A stretch of DNA of 64,000 nucleotides from Pedobacter psychrotolerans. Lineage in GTDB: Bacteria > Bacteroidota > Bacteroidia > Sphingobacteriales > Sphingobacteriaceae. Below the pieces are notes generated by a model that saw only the letters and a list, made by a program, of their open reading frames with translations, had not been told where the DNA came from and made no database searches. The number at the start of each line of letters is the position of its first letter. Position 1 is the stretch's first letter. This document shows, one piece after another, positions 44,016 through 53,728 of this stretch. The stretch spans positions 496,001 through 560,000 of the forward strand of contig NZ_SLWO01000003.1 in assembly GCF_004340665.1 (NCBI RefSeq), written 5' to 3'. The position numbers and the translations under genes are program-made.

Positions 44016-45755
44016 ATGAGAAATCTTTTTGTGTTTTACCTGATGTGCCTATCATCATTTGCTTCTGCTCAAAAAACGCCTTTCGAGCAAAGTAAAAAAA
44101 CACAAACAGCAACCTATCCAGAAGCCATTGCTTATTATAAGCTGTTGGCAAAACAGTACCCACAGGTAAAACTTTTTAGCTATGGTAACACCGATTTTGG
44201 TCAGCCATTAGAGCTATTGGTTTTATCAAAGGATCAGATTTTTGATCCGTTAACAATCAAAAAAAGAAAGAAAACTGTTTTGCTCATTAACAATGGCATT
44301 CATCCGGGTGAACCTGAAGGGATAGATGCCTCCATGATGCTGAGCAGAGATTTGCTGAAAGGTAACAAGCTCCCAAAAGATGTGGTTATTTGTATTATTC
44401 CACTCTATAATATTGATGGTAGTTTTAACAGAACTTCAACCTCCAGGGCCAATCAAAATGGTCCAGTGTCTTATGGTTTTCGTGGCAATGCGAAGAATCT
44501 GGATTTAAACCGTGATTTCATTAAAACAGATTCTAAAAATTCAGCTGCATTTCAATTGATTTTTAATACCTGGAAGCCGGAAATTTTTGTGGATACGCAT
44601 ACCAGCAATGGCGCCGATTATCAATATGTCATGACCTTGATTCCGACTCAAAAAGATAAGCTAAATACCATTTTATCAGGATATTTAACCCATACTTTGG
44701 TTCCGGGTTTGTATGAAGCTATGGCAAAACAAGGTTATCCTATGATTCCATATGTAAATTCAATTGCCGAAACTCCTGAAAGTGGAATTACCGGATTCAT
44801 AGAATCTCCAAGATATTCTACAGGATATGCCGCATTGCACAATGTGATTGGTTTTATGCCAGAAACACACATGTTAAAAGCATATGATCTTCGTGTTGAT
44901 GCTACCTATAAATTACTGCAAAGTTATATCGATATTATTCAGCGTGACGCAAAACTGATTCTGGAAAATAAACAAAGGGCAGACGAGTTTGTAGCCAGGC
45001 AGACTGAATTTCCTTTAACCTGGCAGTTAAATAAAAATGAAGTTAACAAAATCACTTTTAAAGGTTTTGAAGCCGGGCAAAAACCAAGTGTAGTAAGTGG
45101 CTTAAATCGATTGTATTACGATAGAAGTAAACCATACACCAAAACAATTCAGGAATGGAATAAGTTTGAACCTGCAATTTCTGTTCAGAAACCATTGGCT
45201 TACATCATACCTAAAGCCTGGGACAAAATGATTGTACTTTTGAAACTGAACAACGTGAAAATGCAGGAGCTGAAAAGTGATACCAAAATCGAAGTAGAAA
45301 GTTATTATATTGAAGATGTGAAAACAGGTTCGAAGCCTTATGAAGGGCATTATCTGCATACGGGGGTGAAAGTAAATCCTAAGAAGCAAAAGCTTCAATA
45401 TTATGCTGGTGATGTTATCATATATGTAAACCAAGAGAATAATCGGTACATTGTAGAAACCTTAGAACCACAGGCAACAGATTCTTTTTTTAACTGGAAC
45501 TTTTTTGATTCTATTCTGGATATGAAAGAACATTATTCAGCTTATGTTTTTGAAGATACAGCAGAAGGGATCTTAAAAAGTAATCCTCTGTTAAGGGCTC
45601 AATTGGAGGAAAAGAAATCTTTAGATACTGCTTTTTCAAAAAACGCTGCGGCTCAGCTTGATTTTGTCTATAAAAATTCTGATTATTACGAGAAAACACA
45701 TAATCGGTATCCGGTTGCCAGGTTAATGACAACGGTAAAACTAAATTTAAAATAA
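44016..45755 (+). CDS. M14 family zinc carboxypeptidase
   Basis: Exported metallocarboxypeptidase, 579 residues. Signal peptide FYLMCLSSFASAQ; catalytic M14 domain about 25-330. The zinc motif is NNGIHPGEPEG (His96, Glu99) with a third ligand His195 in VDTHTSNGAD. NLDLNRDFIK (Asn165, Arg166) is the substrate-carboxylate site. Glu279 or a nearby residue in GFMPETHM would be the catalytic Glu. A C-terminal beta-rich extension of about 200 residues has no recognised domain. Sits 5 bp before the rhomboid gene, so the two are one transcript. Confidence 0.9.
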   Translation: MRNLFVFYLMCLSSFASAQKTPFEQSKKTQTATYPEAIAYYKLLAKQYPQVKLFSYGNTDFGQPLELLVLSKDQIFDPLTIKKRKKTVLLINNGIHPGEPEGIDASMMLSRDLLKGNKLPKDVVICIIPLYNIDGSFNRTSTSRANQNGPVSYGFRGNAKNLDLNRDFIKTDSKNSAAFQLIFNTWKPEIFVDTHTSNGADYQYVMTLIPTQKDKLNTILSGYLTHTLVPGLYEAMAKQGYPMIPYVNSIAETPESGITGFIESPRYSTGYAALHNVIGFMPETHMLKAYDLRVDATYKLLQSYIDIIQRDAKLILENKQRADEFVARQTEFPLTWQLNKNEVNKITFKGFEAGQKPSVVSGLNRLYYDRSKPYTKTIQEWNKFEPAISVQKPLAYIIPKAWDKMIVLLKLNNVKMQELKSDTKIEVESYYIEDVKTGSKPYEGHYLHTGVKVNPKKQKLQYYAGDVIIYVNQENNRYIVETLEPQATDSFFNWNFFDSILDMKEHYSAYVFEDTAEGILKSNPLLRAQLEEKKSLDTAFSKNAAAQLDFVYKNSDYYEKTHNRYPVARLMTTVKLNLK

Positions 45756-45760
45756 TCCAA

Positions 45761-46375
45761 ATGGAATACTTAAACGTGGCTCCTGTAGCCTCTATCATTT
45801 TCGTTTTTACACTGGTTACCAGTCTTTATGCTTTTTATGATCAAAGCTTGTATGGTAAGTTTATGCTGCACCCTTATAGTGTTTCTAAGGGGCATAAGGT
45901 TTTTACTTTAATTACAAGTGGCTTAATTCATGCAGATTGGATGCACTTGTTCTTCAATATGTTTACCTTTTATGCCTTTGCATTTACCCTTGAACAAATG
46001 ATGGGCAGCTGGCAGTTTGGCTTACTTTATTTTTTAAGTTTAGTGTTGAGCGATTTACCGACAGTGTTTAAACATAAGGATGATTTTCACTACAATAGCT
46101 TGGGTGCATCCGGCGCTATTAGTGCGGTGCTTTTCAGTTATATTTTGTTTAATCCGATGTCTAAAATTTACATCATGTTTATCCCGATTGGAATACCTGC
46201 AGTGATTTTTGGCGGATTGTACCTGGTTTATTGCATGTATGCCTCTAAAAATTCAAGAGATAATATTAATCATGATGCGCACTTTTTTGGAGCTTTAACC
46301 GGATTAATTTTTACCGTGATTTTTGTACCCAACATCATTCAGCATTTTATTGCTGCTTTATCCGGCGGTAGGTAA
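45761..46375 (+). CDS. rhomboid family intramembrane serine protease
   Basis: Polytopic membrane protease of 204 residues with about six membrane helices. The Ser-His dyad is visible: Ser117 in LGASGAISAVLF (GxSG motif) and His174 in NHDAHFFGALTGL. HADWMHLFFNMFTFYAF gives the conserved helix-2 His and Asn. Rhomboids cut membrane-anchored proteins in the bilayer; the substrate is unknown. Operon with the M14 peptidase. The 3' end overlaps the convergent unknown gene by 18 bp. Confidence 0.92.
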   Translation: MEYLNVAPVASIIFVFTLVTSLYAFYDQSLYGKFMLHPYSVSKGHKVFTLITSGLIHADWMHLFFNMFTFYAFAFTLEQMMGSWQFGLLYFLSLVLSDLPTVFKHKDDFHYNSLGASGAISAVLFSYILFNPMSKIYIMFIPIGIPAVIFGGLYLVYCMYASKNSRDNINHDAHFFGALTGLIFTVIFVPNIIQHFIAALSGGR

Positions 46376-47341
46376 ACAGGGGTTTTCGAAAAAACTCATG
46401 GGATTATTTGGGTCTTTAATAATTTCAAATTGCACATAACCCCAGGGTTTCCAAAAGTTTTCCAATACCTGGGCATAAACCTTATGCTGCCAAACATCAA
46501 ACAAAGGTTTACTCATGTTTCCACGAAGGGGCATGGCTTCAAAGTAGGTGGTGCCTTCAACCGGCATAATCGTGTATTCTGGTAAGCGATTGAACAGGTA
46601 AGCTGAATAATAAAACCGGGCAGTTAATTCTTCAAATTGTTCGGCTGTTAAAGACTTTCCGCTTATCTCATTAATAATCTCCTGATGAAACCTTTTGTTC
46701 GTGCCATTATCCTGCAGACAGGCTATAATGCCAAAATCTTTTAGTTTTAAGGAGAAGGTAAGGGTATTTATTTCATCGCGGAAGCTAAATGGCGTCTCCT
46801 CATTTTCAAGTTTAACGATAGTAATCGACCATGGAGAAAAATCTTCAAATTCGATGCTGGTGTACAAGTTTTGTAACATGAAATTCAGGTTGGCAAATTT
46901 CATCATCAGCGATTGCGACATATTTAAGCCGTCCGCCGTCATTTCCTTCCGCAGGGCTGAATGCATTTCGATGTACACAAAACCATATAAAAACTTACCA
47001 ATCCAGTTAAATATTTCCAGTTCAGTTAGAGCAGTTACGCCCGCATAACCACTCGCAAAAGCATGCTCTATTTTATTTTCGAGCGGATTTAAAAATTGCT
47101 CATCCACTTCGCTGTTTACCGGGATTACAAGTGTGTTATATGACCGGATGCTTTCATCTAAAAATTGAATTTGCTCTTCGCCGGTTAATCCAGCTTGTGC
47201 CAGTAACCATTTTGGAATAAGCGGCACCTGAATGACAGGTGAATTAAATGTATTGCCGCTTAGAAAGCATTTTTTATATAGAAAATCGAAATTTTGAAAG
47301 GGATTGTATAAGCCAGTATTCATCGTTGCAATATTAGCCAT
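46358..47341 (-). CDS. hypothetical protein
   Basis: Unrecognised 327-residue cytosolic protein, with no signal peptide or membrane segment. Visible features: an N-terminal CFLSGNTFNSPVIQVPLIPK that looks like half of a Cys-containing motif without a second Cys pair, several aromatic-rich helices (GKFLYGFVYIEMHSAL, LMMKFANLNFMLQNLYTSI), and VWQHKVYAQVLENFWKPWG near the C-terminus. Similar proteins seem confined to Sphingobacteriaceae (recollection). Convergent with the rhomboid gene, overlapping it by 18 bp. Confidence 0.7.
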   Translation of the reverse strand: MANIATMNTGLYNPFQNFDFLYKKCFLSGNTFNSPVIQVPLIPKWLLAQAGLTGEEQIQFLDESIRSYNTLVIPVNSEVDEQFLNPLENKIEHAFASGYAGVTALTELEIFNWIGKFLYGFVYIEMHSALRKEMTADGLNMSQSLMMKFANLNFMLQNLYTSIEFEDFSPWSITIVKLENEETPFSFRDEINTLTFSLKLKDFGIIACLQDNGTNKRFHQEIINEISGKSLTAEQFEELTARFYYSAYLFNRLPEYTIMPVEGTTYFEAMPLRGNMSKPLFDVWQHKVYAQVLENFWKPWGYVQFEIIKDPNNPMSFFENPCLPTAG

Positions 47342-47404
47342 TATATTTTTAGGGCTTACGGAAGATGTTTTATTTTAACGTTGCGATTACGAAATGAAAC
47401 GATT

Positions 47405-47477
47405 CCCTGGTCGGTGGCGCACCACCAGACGCAAATTTGATGATTTGTAATTTGGTTGATGAGCCACCAACCAAGGG
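47405..47477. repeat. dispersed long inverted repeat
   Basis: CCCTGGTCGGTGGC (47405-47418) pairs imperfectly with GCCACCAACCAAGGG (47463-47477) around an AT-rich centre containing AATTTGATGATTTGTAATTT. This matches an intergenic palindrome type I recognise from other Bacteroidota. Probably a non-autonomous mobile repeat; may act as a structured transcript end. Confidence 0.6.
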
Positions 47478-47491
47478 TTTGCGTTTTGAAA

Positions 47492-47590
47492 AGATCCTGA
47501 ATCAAGTTCAGGAAGACGTACGAGCGGATAACTGATGTGATTCGCTGTCATGCGGAGGTACGAAGCATCTGCCTCCTACAGGAACCTGAA
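47492..47590. repeat. dispersed Bacteroidota intergenic repeat
   Basis: Contains the hairpin CCTGAATCAAGTTCAGG (47496-47512), then GTCATGCGGAGGTACGAAGC, a module found scattered in many Bacteroidota genomes. No coding content. The 47342-47607 spacer otherwise holds nothing. Confidence 0.6.
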
Positions 47591-47607
47591 CAATAATTAT
47601 GAATACC

Positions 47608-48744
47608 TTAATAACTATTGTAAAAATAGCTGATATTCTCCACCAGTTGATTATAAATTGGTTTGGTAAACTCTAAAAATAAGGCTCCAGGCGGCGGAGG
47701 AAGAATCTCTTTTCTTCTGGTCATGGCCAATTGGTTTTTATTCAGTGCACGTTCATCGCCCTGATAACTCCCCCAACTGTCTCTCCATACAAAAGTGCCT
47801 GGAAATTTTTGTTGTTTAATAATTTTCCGGCTCTGCCAATCTGTAATGGTCATGTCCAATAAACCTGAAGAAGAAATACTTTTTTCAAAAATACTTAGTG
47901 TTGCTGTCACTGTTCCGTACACTGGTTTTTTATCCCTCGTTTCCCCTACCAGAATACTATCACGTTTAAGTTTTTCTACTCTTTCCTTTACATAAGTTTG
48001 GCCAACAACAAAATCATCAAAATTTAAGCTTAATACCTGATCAGGAATCACCTTATCGGTCGTTGCTTGATCTTCACTATAAAAAATCACAAATTTATTT
48101 CTGGCGTAATTGCTCACGAACTGGTCAATTTGCTGCTGAAAATAATCTCCGCTAAGCTTATATGGCCCCCTGTTAATGATAATCGGCTGAACAACTACAC
48201 GGGTAACCGCAGCCCAGAAAGCATCATCCATTTTGGTTTTAACATCTTTATAGTCTGGTTGAAGGTTTTGTACCTTTTCAAACTCATAATAAGCTTTCTT
48301 AGCCGAAAGGCGATTGTTTTCATTGAGGTAAGCCATGCCCGAATTGTAACGGGCCACCGCAGCATTATAACGACTATCGGCTAATTCTTTAATGTATTTT
48401 ATAGGATTAGGAACAATAACCAAACAGGCGGGACAGCTATTAATATCATCAGCCAGTTGATTAATTTTCTGATAATCGTACATAATTGATTCCCATCTGA
48501 ATAAATCATTTGACAGTTTAGCCTCATTAATTTTTCGGAGGTGATCTTGTAATGCAAGCTCGTAGGCCATTTTTAATACCTGCATGGCTTCGGTGTTTTT
48601 TGGCGAATTTTGTAATCTGCCTACAGCTTTTGCAACTGAGGCATCATAATCACCTTTCTGCAATGCGTTTTTGCCTGTGGTACATCCGCCTAAAATTATG
48701 AGGGATAAATAAATAAAATAACGTAATCTTGGGAGGTTTTTCAT
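47608..48744 (-). CDS. TPR-containing lipoprotein of unknown function
   Basis: A 378-residue lipoprotein with lipobox LGGC (Cys21). Helical repeats occupy about 22-185: GDYDASVAKAVGRLQNSPK, then YNAAVARYNSGMAYLNEN and AKKAYYEFEKVQNLQPDYK (TPR-like). A C-terminal beta domain (about 190-370) has VVVQPIIINRGPYKLSG and LLDMTITDWQSRKII, and ends in an aromatic run. Two Cys (SCPACL) lie between helices. This architecture suggests an envelope assembly or lipoprotein-sorting role, but no family is recognised. Confidence 0.72.
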   Translation of the reverse strand: MKNLPRLRYFIYLSLIILGGCTTGKNALQKGDYDASVAKAVGRLQNSPKNTEAMQVLKMAYELALQDHLRKINEAKLSNDLFRWESIMYDYQKINQLADDINSCPACLVIVPNPIKYIKELADSRYNAAVARYNSGMAYLNENNRLSAKKAYYEFEKVQNLQPDYKDVKTKMDDAFWAAVTRVVVQPIIINRGPYKLSGDYFQQQIDQFVSNYARNKFVIFYSEDQATTDKVIPDQVLSLNFDDFVVGQTYVKERVEKLKRDSILVGETRDKKPVYGTVTATLSIFEKSISSSGLLDMTITDWQSRKIIKQQKFPGTFVWRDSWGSYQGDERALNKNQLAMTRRKEILPPPPGALFLEFTKPIYNQLVENISYFYNSY

Positions 48745-48849
48745 AAACAGCGCATTTAGTAGTTATTGGATGAATATAGTTAATGTTTTATTCATCCGTG
48801 ATTAGATTTTAATCAAATTTCTAATCCTTTATTAAGAAGACGATTGATC

Positions 48850-49881
48850 ATGAAGATTAGTTACAAGCCATTTGAATTAGAGTTGAAACACCCTTTCTCC
48901 ATCTCTAAATTTACACGCACCAGTACCCCCTTAATGCTATTGAAAATTCATTATGGTGATATTTTTGGATATGGCGAAGCCTCAATGGTGCCTTATATGG
49001 GCGAAAGTTATGAAACGGCACAAGCATTTTTAAAACAGGTTGATTTAAGTCAGTTTAAACATCCTTTTAATTTCGAAGAAATTATTGCCTATTTGGATGG
49101 TATAGCACCTGGTCAGCCAGCGATTAAAGCGGCCATTGATATTGCTTTAAATGATATTAATGGTAAGATTTTAAATAAACCCTGTTACGAAATTTATGGA
49201 GCTGACCCCCTAAAAATGCCGGTAACTTCTTATACCATCGGGATTGACACACCTGAAGTCATTCGTGAAAAGTTAAAAGACGCTGAGCAGTTTAAAGTAA
49301 TTAAAGTGAAGCTGGGACGGGATAATGATCGGGAAATTATTCAAACCATTCGGAGCATGACCAATGTTCCTCTTTATGTAGATGCCAACCAGGGTTGGAC
49401 TGACCGGATCCAAGCTATTGACTTGATTTATTGGCTTCATCAGCAGGGAGTTGTTTTAATTGAACAGCCGATGGATAAAAATGATCCCGATGGAAATGCA
49501 TGGTTAACAGCGCGAAGCCCTATTCCACTACTGGCAGATGAAGCTGTACAGCGTTTAGGTGATATGGAAAAACTGAAAGGTGCCTATCACGGTATTAATG
49601 TAAAGCTGATGAAAAGTTGTGGGATGTATGAAGGCCATCAAATGATTTTGAAAGCACGCACCTTCGGTATGAAAGTATTGATTGGCTGCATGAGTGAAAC
49701 CAGTTGTGCCACACTTGCCGCCGCTGCGCTGGCACCACTTTGTAACTGGGCAGATTTAGATGGTCCATGGTTAACCAAAAACAATCCATTTACAGATCCA
49801 AAATTTGAGGACGGAAGGTATACTTTAACGCAGTTGCCGGGTTTAGGTCTGCAAGGGATTACTTCGGGTCTTTTTCCTTAA
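48850..49881 (+). CDS. dipeptide epimerase (enolase superfamily)
   Basis: Cytosolic enolase-superfamily enzyme, probably L-Ala-D/L-Glu epimerase, which recycles murein peptides. From ATG 48850 it is 343 residues; a TTG six bases upstream is in frame, but the ATG fits the family N-terminus MKISYKPFELELKHPF. The barrel residues are clear: KVIKVKLGRD (Lys-x-Lys base), YVDANQGW, LIEQPM and LADEAV (metal Asp, Glu, Asp), and INVKLMKSCGM (second Lys). The ending GCMSETSCA fits the dipeptide-epimerase branch. The dipeptide specificity is inferred from family only. Confidence 0.9.
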   Translation: MKISYKPFELELKHPFSISKFTRTSTPLMLLKIHYGDIFGYGEASMVPYMGESYETAQAFLKQVDLSQFKHPFNFEEIIAYLDGIAPGQPAIKAAIDIALNDINGKILNKPCYEIYGADPLKMPVTSYTIGIDTPEVIREKLKDAEQFKVIKVKLGRDNDREIIQTIRSMTNVPLYVDANQGWTDRIQAIDLIYWLHQQGVVLIEQPMDKNDPDGNAWLTARSPIPLLADEAVQRLGDMEKLKGAYHGINVKLMKSCGMYEGHQMILKARTFGMKVLIGCMSETSCATLAAAALAPLCNWADLDGPWLTKNNPFTDPKFEDGRYTLTQLPGLGLQGITSGLFP

Positions 49882-50056
49882 AAGATTTTCGAATGTCTTT
49901 AGTTAACTGATATTTAAAATAAAATAAACAACACACTACACCTACTAAAAATCCGGCAGGGAGGTATTTTGCGTTATTGTAACACCATACTAAACCAAAA
50001 ATAGAAAGAATGATGGCCAGGTTATAAAAGATATTTAGTGCGAATTTTTTGCCCAC
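49859..50056 (-). CDS. small membrane protein (DUF6358-like)
   Basis: A 65-residue membrane protein with two hydrophobic helices (FYNLAIILSIFGLVWCY and LPAGFLVGVVCCLFYF) and a Lys-rich tail (YQLTKDIRKSFKEKDPK). It resembles the DUF6358 family of Bacteroidota as I recall it. The start MGKKFALNIF is natural. The 3' end overlaps the epimerase stop by 23 bp (convergent). Function unknown. Confidence 0.75.
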   Translation of the reverse strand: MGKKFALNIFYNLAIILSIFGLVWCYNNAKYLPAGFLVGVVCCLFYFKYQLTKDIRKSFKEKDPK

Positions 50057-50133
50057 AATTTAATGATTGAATGAAAATGATTGGATGTTGGAGCGATTGA
50101 TTGAGAAAATGATTGAATGGTTTGTAGAATACT

Positions 50134-50211
50134 CGTCATTGCGAAGCTGGGTGGAGCGAGCTGAAGCAATCTATTTTTTTAAGAGAGATTGCTTCGTGCC
50201 TCGCAATGACG
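50134..50211. repeat. dispersed inverted repeat (CGTCATTGCGA type)
   Basis: CGTCATTGCGA at the left and TCGCAATGACG at the right are exact inverses. Inside them, GAAGCAATCT (50163-50172) pairs with AGATTGCTTC (50186-50195). This is a very widespread intergenic element of Bacteroidota and other bacteria. It lies in the spacer before the rhodanese gene; an open frame crossing it is spurious. The adjacent 50057-50133 is a low-complexity GATTGA-rich run. Confidence 0.75.
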
Positions 50212-50217
50212 ATATTT

Positions 50218-50535
50218 TTAATATACAGGCATATTCGGATCAAACGCCTCTTGCCAAGCTAAAATCCCACCTTTTAAGTTGTAAAGATTTTCATATCCGT
50301 ACTGTGCTTCTAATTGCATTACTGCGGCTGCACTTCTTTTTCCACTGCGGCATTGAATAATTACCGGTTTATCTTTTGAAACCTTATCAGCCTCAATTAA
50401 AATTCCGCCTAGTGGAATATTTTCTCCATCCAGGTTGGAAACTTCATATTCGAATGTTTCACGAACATCGATTAATTGAAAATCTTCTTTATTGTCAATT
50501 TTCTCTTTTAGTTCTTGTACCGATATTTCTTTCAT
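50218..50535 (-). CDS. rhodanese-like domain protein
   Basis: Single rhodanese domain of 105 residues. Motifs: ISVQELKEKIDNKEDFQLID, VRETFEYEVSNLDGENIPLG and the active-site loop VIIQCRSGKRSAAAVM (Cys62). No signal peptide, so a cytosolic persulfide-transfer or sulfur-relay role is likely. The start MKEISV fits the family. Its 3' end touches the repeat at 50134-50211. Confidence 0.92.
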   Translation of the reverse strand: MKEISVQELKEKIDNKEDFQLIDVRETFEYEVSNLDGENIPLGGILIEADKVSKDKPVIIQCRSGKRSAAAVMQLEAQYGYENLYNLKGGILAWQEAFDPNMPVY

Positions 50536-50659
50536 TTTGATTTTTGTGTTTATGCAAATATAGGGAATTCAATTTTACGGTTAACATCAAAAAAATGCCA
50601 TATAATCTTTTGTTATGCTGTAACAACTTTAGCCCTTAGGCGTTTAACTATAAAATAAA

Positions 50660-51784
50660 ATGGACAAGCTGAATCGTTTCTTCTGGTTTTGTTCTGGCGC
50701 ACATATCCCAACACTGGAAAAGTATCCATCAGAGCAAAATAAATATACAGGCATTGGTGCCACCATCTTTTTTACAGGATTATTTGCAGCATTATCGGGC
50801 GGATATGCCATGTATTTCGTTTTTAAGGGTGATGATTTAGCGGTTATTTTTGCTATCGTTTTTGGGTTTTTATGGGGTGCGGCTATCTTTAACATGGATA
50901 GGTACATTGTATCAAGTATCAACAAAAGTGCCAGTACTAATAAACAGCTTTTACAGGCAACCCCACGTATTTTATTGGCTATTATGATAGGGATGGTTAT
51001 TTCCAGGCCAATTGAGCTTAAGATTTTTGATAAGGAAATTAAGGAACGTTTAAAGGTGAGTTACCTGAATGGGCAAAGATCCAAGATAGATACCTTAAAT
51101 AAAGCTTTTGAAAATAAATATCAGGTAGAATTCGGCCGTTTAAATAAGCAAAAAGCCACACGTGATTCATTGGAGAAAGGAATTAAGGCTGACCGACAGA
51201 AATTAAACTTCGAAATTTTCGGCAATAAAACTGCAGAAACCTCTGGCGTAATGGGCTATGGGCCTTATGCTAAACGTAAAGAAGCTGAAATTAAACAGCG
51301 TGAGGTGGAGCTGGATTCGCTAAAAGCAAATATTAATAAATCAGAATCTTTTGTAGATAAGCGCAAGGAATTTGATGGTTTGTTTACCGAAAAACTGTAC
51401 ACTAAAAAACAACTCGATAGTTTGGCAGACCTCGCTGGCTTTGCTGATCGGAACTGGGCCCTGGGTCAGTTAAAGTTTAATGTTGATGGTTCTAGTGATA
51501 GCAATACGGCAACGGCAGTGACTTTTATTGGCTTGCTCTTTATTTTCTTCGAATGTTTGCCCGTATTTGTTAAGCTGATGAGTGCTCGCGGACCTTATGA
51601 TTATGCCACATCTGATGGAGATGAAGTATTCATTTATCAATCTAAAAAGGATAAAGATTTCCATTTTGAAGTGGCCGATAACATTCATGAAACACGGGTA
51701 GATTCAGAATCATCGAAGCGAAAGGAAATTATTAAAGGGAAAGCGTATCGTGATTTAGAAAAACACGACTGGGATCAGGATTAA
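50660..51784 (+). CDS. DUF4407 domain-containing membrane protein
   Basis: A 374-residue membrane protein of the DUF4407 family. It has an N-terminal FFWFCSGAHIPTLEKYPSEQ opening, helices at about 32-50 and 55-72, another at about 95-112 (RILLAIMIGMVISRPIEL), a long charged coiled coil (about 115-265) and a final helix (VTFIGLLFIFFECLPVFVKL). The family occurs widely in Bacteroidota and cyanobacteria, with no established function. The bipartite helices and cytosolic coiled coil suggest a membrane scaffold. Monocistronic. Confidence 0.88.
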   Translation: MDKLNRFFWFCSGAHIPTLEKYPSEQNKYTGIGATIFFTGLFAALSGGYAMYFVFKGDDLAVIFAIVFGFLWGAAIFNMDRYIVSSINKSASTNKQLLQATPRILLAIMIGMVISRPIELKIFDKEIKERLKVSYLNGQRSKIDTLNKAFENKYQVEFGRLNKQKATRDSLEKGIKADRQKLNFEIFGNKTAETSGVMGYGPYAKRKEAEIKQREVELDSLKANINKSESFVDKRKEFDGLFTEKLYTKKQLDSLADLAGFADRNWALGQLKFNVDGSSDSNTATAVTFIGLLFIFFECLPVFVKLMSARGPYDYATSDGDEVFIYQSKKDKDFHFEVADNIHETRVDSESSKRKEIIKGKAYRDLEKHDWDQD

Positions 51785-51877
51785 CCGTCAGCTTAATAAG
51801 CTAAATCTATTATTTATCAATTATTTTACACCTTAGCTGCTGCATTCTTAGTAATTTAAGCCCATCAAACCTTTTTT

Positions 51878-53710
51878 ATGAAGAAATTTTTAGGCACAAC
51901 CCTATTCAGTGTGCTTTCGCTTTGCGTTTTTGCTCAAAAAGAAATTAGTTATACTGTTACGTTTCCAAATGCGATTCATCACGAAGCTGAAATCGCTATG
52001 AGTATTCCTAATGTTCCAACTGGAAATCTAATAGTGAGAATGAGTCGTTCTTCTCCAGGGCGATATGCCACGCATGAGTTTGGTAAAAACGTATATAACC
52101 TTAAGGCTTTTGATGCAAATGGTAAAGCTTTAAGCATTAAACAATCTGCAGGTGATGTTTATGAAATTCCATCGCATAGTAACCAAGTAAAAGTAACTTA
52201 TACCCTATTTGGAAACTGGATTGATGGCACTTATGCTGGTTTCGATGAAACGCATGCCCATATGAATATTCCAGCAACTTTTGCTTTTCCGGTGGGAATG
52301 GATGATCGTCCGCGATTGGTAAAGTTTGATTATACGGGCAAACAACAATGGAAAGTAGCTACTCAGCTTAAACCTTTGACTAACGATACTTATTTTGCGC
52401 CAAATCTCCAGTATTTTATGGATAGCCCAATAGAAATAGCAGATTATAAAACAGCAAAATGGGAGGTTAAAAACAAGGATGGAAAAGTACAAACTATTCA
52501 TTTGATTACGCATTCTAATGATAATCAGTCTACTATTGATCACTATGCAGAGATGCTGAAGAAAATGGTGGATGAGCATTTTGCAGTCTGGGGTGAATTT
52601 CCAACCTATGATTATGGTAATTATTACTTTCTTGATGATGTGTACCCGGATAATGCAGGTGATGGAATGGAGCATCGAAATTCTACATCTATTGTTCAGC
52701 GCACACCAAAAATTGAAGGTTATGAAGCCAATTTATTGGGCACTTTTTCTCATGAATATTTTCACAGCTGGAACGTAGAGCGCCTTCGTCCGAAAACGTT
52801 GGAGCCTTTCAATTTTGAACATTCAAACATCAGTAATGAACTTTGGCTGGCAGAAGGATTTACACAGTATTACGGTGGGTTACTATTAACCAGATCTGGA
52901 TTAAAAACAGTTGATAATGCTGTTCAGGCTTTTAATGGAATGGTGAATGCTGTTTTAAATACTCCAGGTGCGAAAAATTTCTCTCCGGTACAAGCCAGCC
53001 GATATGCTGTATTTGCCGATGCAGGAGTCGCGATTGATCAAACCAATGCGGCTAATACTTTTCTTTCTTATTATACTTATGGTGCAGCTACGGCCTTAGC
53101 CTTAGATCTTCGTTTACGTGCTGAATTTAAACTCACGCTTGATGATTACATGCGTGCCCTCTGGAAAGCTTATGGAAAACCTGAAATCGCTTACACCATT
53201 CCTGATTTAGAGAAAACTTTAGGTGAACTGACCAAAAATCAAGCATTCTCTAAGGATTTTTTTAGTAAGTATGTTTACGGAACAGATAAAAACGATTATG
53301 CAAAGCTTTTGCTAAATGCAGGTTTCGTGTTGCGTAAAGCTAGCCCAGACAAGGCGTATGCTGGCTTTGGACGGTTAAATGCTGTAAATGGTAAAGTGGT
53401 TTTGCCGCAAACACTTATAGGCTCACCAGCTTACCGGGCAGGCTTAGATGTTGGGAATATTATTTTAACCATGGATGGAAAAACGATAACTGATATTTCA
53501 GAAATTGATGCCATTACTGCTGCACACCAACCTGGAGATACCATTTCAATCACTTATCTTTATCGAGGAGAACAAAAAACAACCCAATTAACTTTTGCAG
53601 AAAATCCGGCTTTGGAAATAATAGCGATAGAAAAAACCGGAGGAATATTAACTCCAGCCATGCAGCAGTTCAGAGATCATTGGTTAAACTCACAGGTAAA
53701 ATCTAAATAA
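51878..53710 (+). CDS. M61 family metallopeptidase with PDZ domain
   Basis: Exported M61 glycyl-aminopeptidase-like protease, 610 residues. Signal peptide TTLFSVLSLCVFAQ; N-terminal beta domain (about 22-190). The zinc motif is SHEYFHSWNV (His292, Glu293, His296) with downstream AEGFTQYYGG (Glu326). A C-terminal PDZ domain (about 505-585) has GSPAYRAGLDVGNIIL and ITYLYRGEQKTTQLTF. Followed after 18 bp by an M28 peptidase gene, so a peptide-scavenging operon in the periplasm is likely. Substrate unknown. Confidence 0.92.
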   Translation: MKKFLGTTLFSVLSLCVFAQKEISYTVTFPNAIHHEAEIAMSIPNVPTGNLIVRMSRSSPGRYATHEFGKNVYNLKAFDANGKALSIKQSAGDVYEIPSHSNQVKVTYTLFGNWIDGTYAGFDETHAHMNIPATFAFPVGMDDRPRLVKFDYTGKQQWKVATQLKPLTNDTYFAPNLQYFMDSPIEIADYKTAKWEVKNKDGKVQTIHLITHSNDNQSTIDHYAEMLKKMVDEHFAVWGEFPTYDYGNYYFLDDVYPDNAGDGMEHRNSTSIVQRTPKIEGYEANLLGTFSHEYFHSWNVERLRPKTLEPFNFEHSNISNELWLAEGFTQYYGGLLLTRSGLKTVDNAVQAFNGMVNAVLNTPGAKNFSPVQASRYAVFADAGVAIDQTNAANTFLSYYTYGAATALALDLRLRAEFKLTLDDYMRALWKAYGKPEIAYTIPDLEKTLGELTKNQAFSKDFFSKYVYGTDKNDYAKLLLNAGFVLRKASPDKAYAGFGRLNAVNGKVVLPQTLIGSPAYRAGLDVGNIILTMDGKTITDISEIDAITAAHQPGDTISITYLYRGEQKTTQLTFAENPALEIIAIEKTGGILTPAMQQFRDHWLNSQVKSK

Positions 53711-53728
53711 CGTCAAAATATATAGTCT

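Noticed and set aside
50067-50360. Plus-strand 97-codon frame
   Set aside because: It runs through the CGTCATTGCGA repeat and lies antisense to the rhodanese gene.
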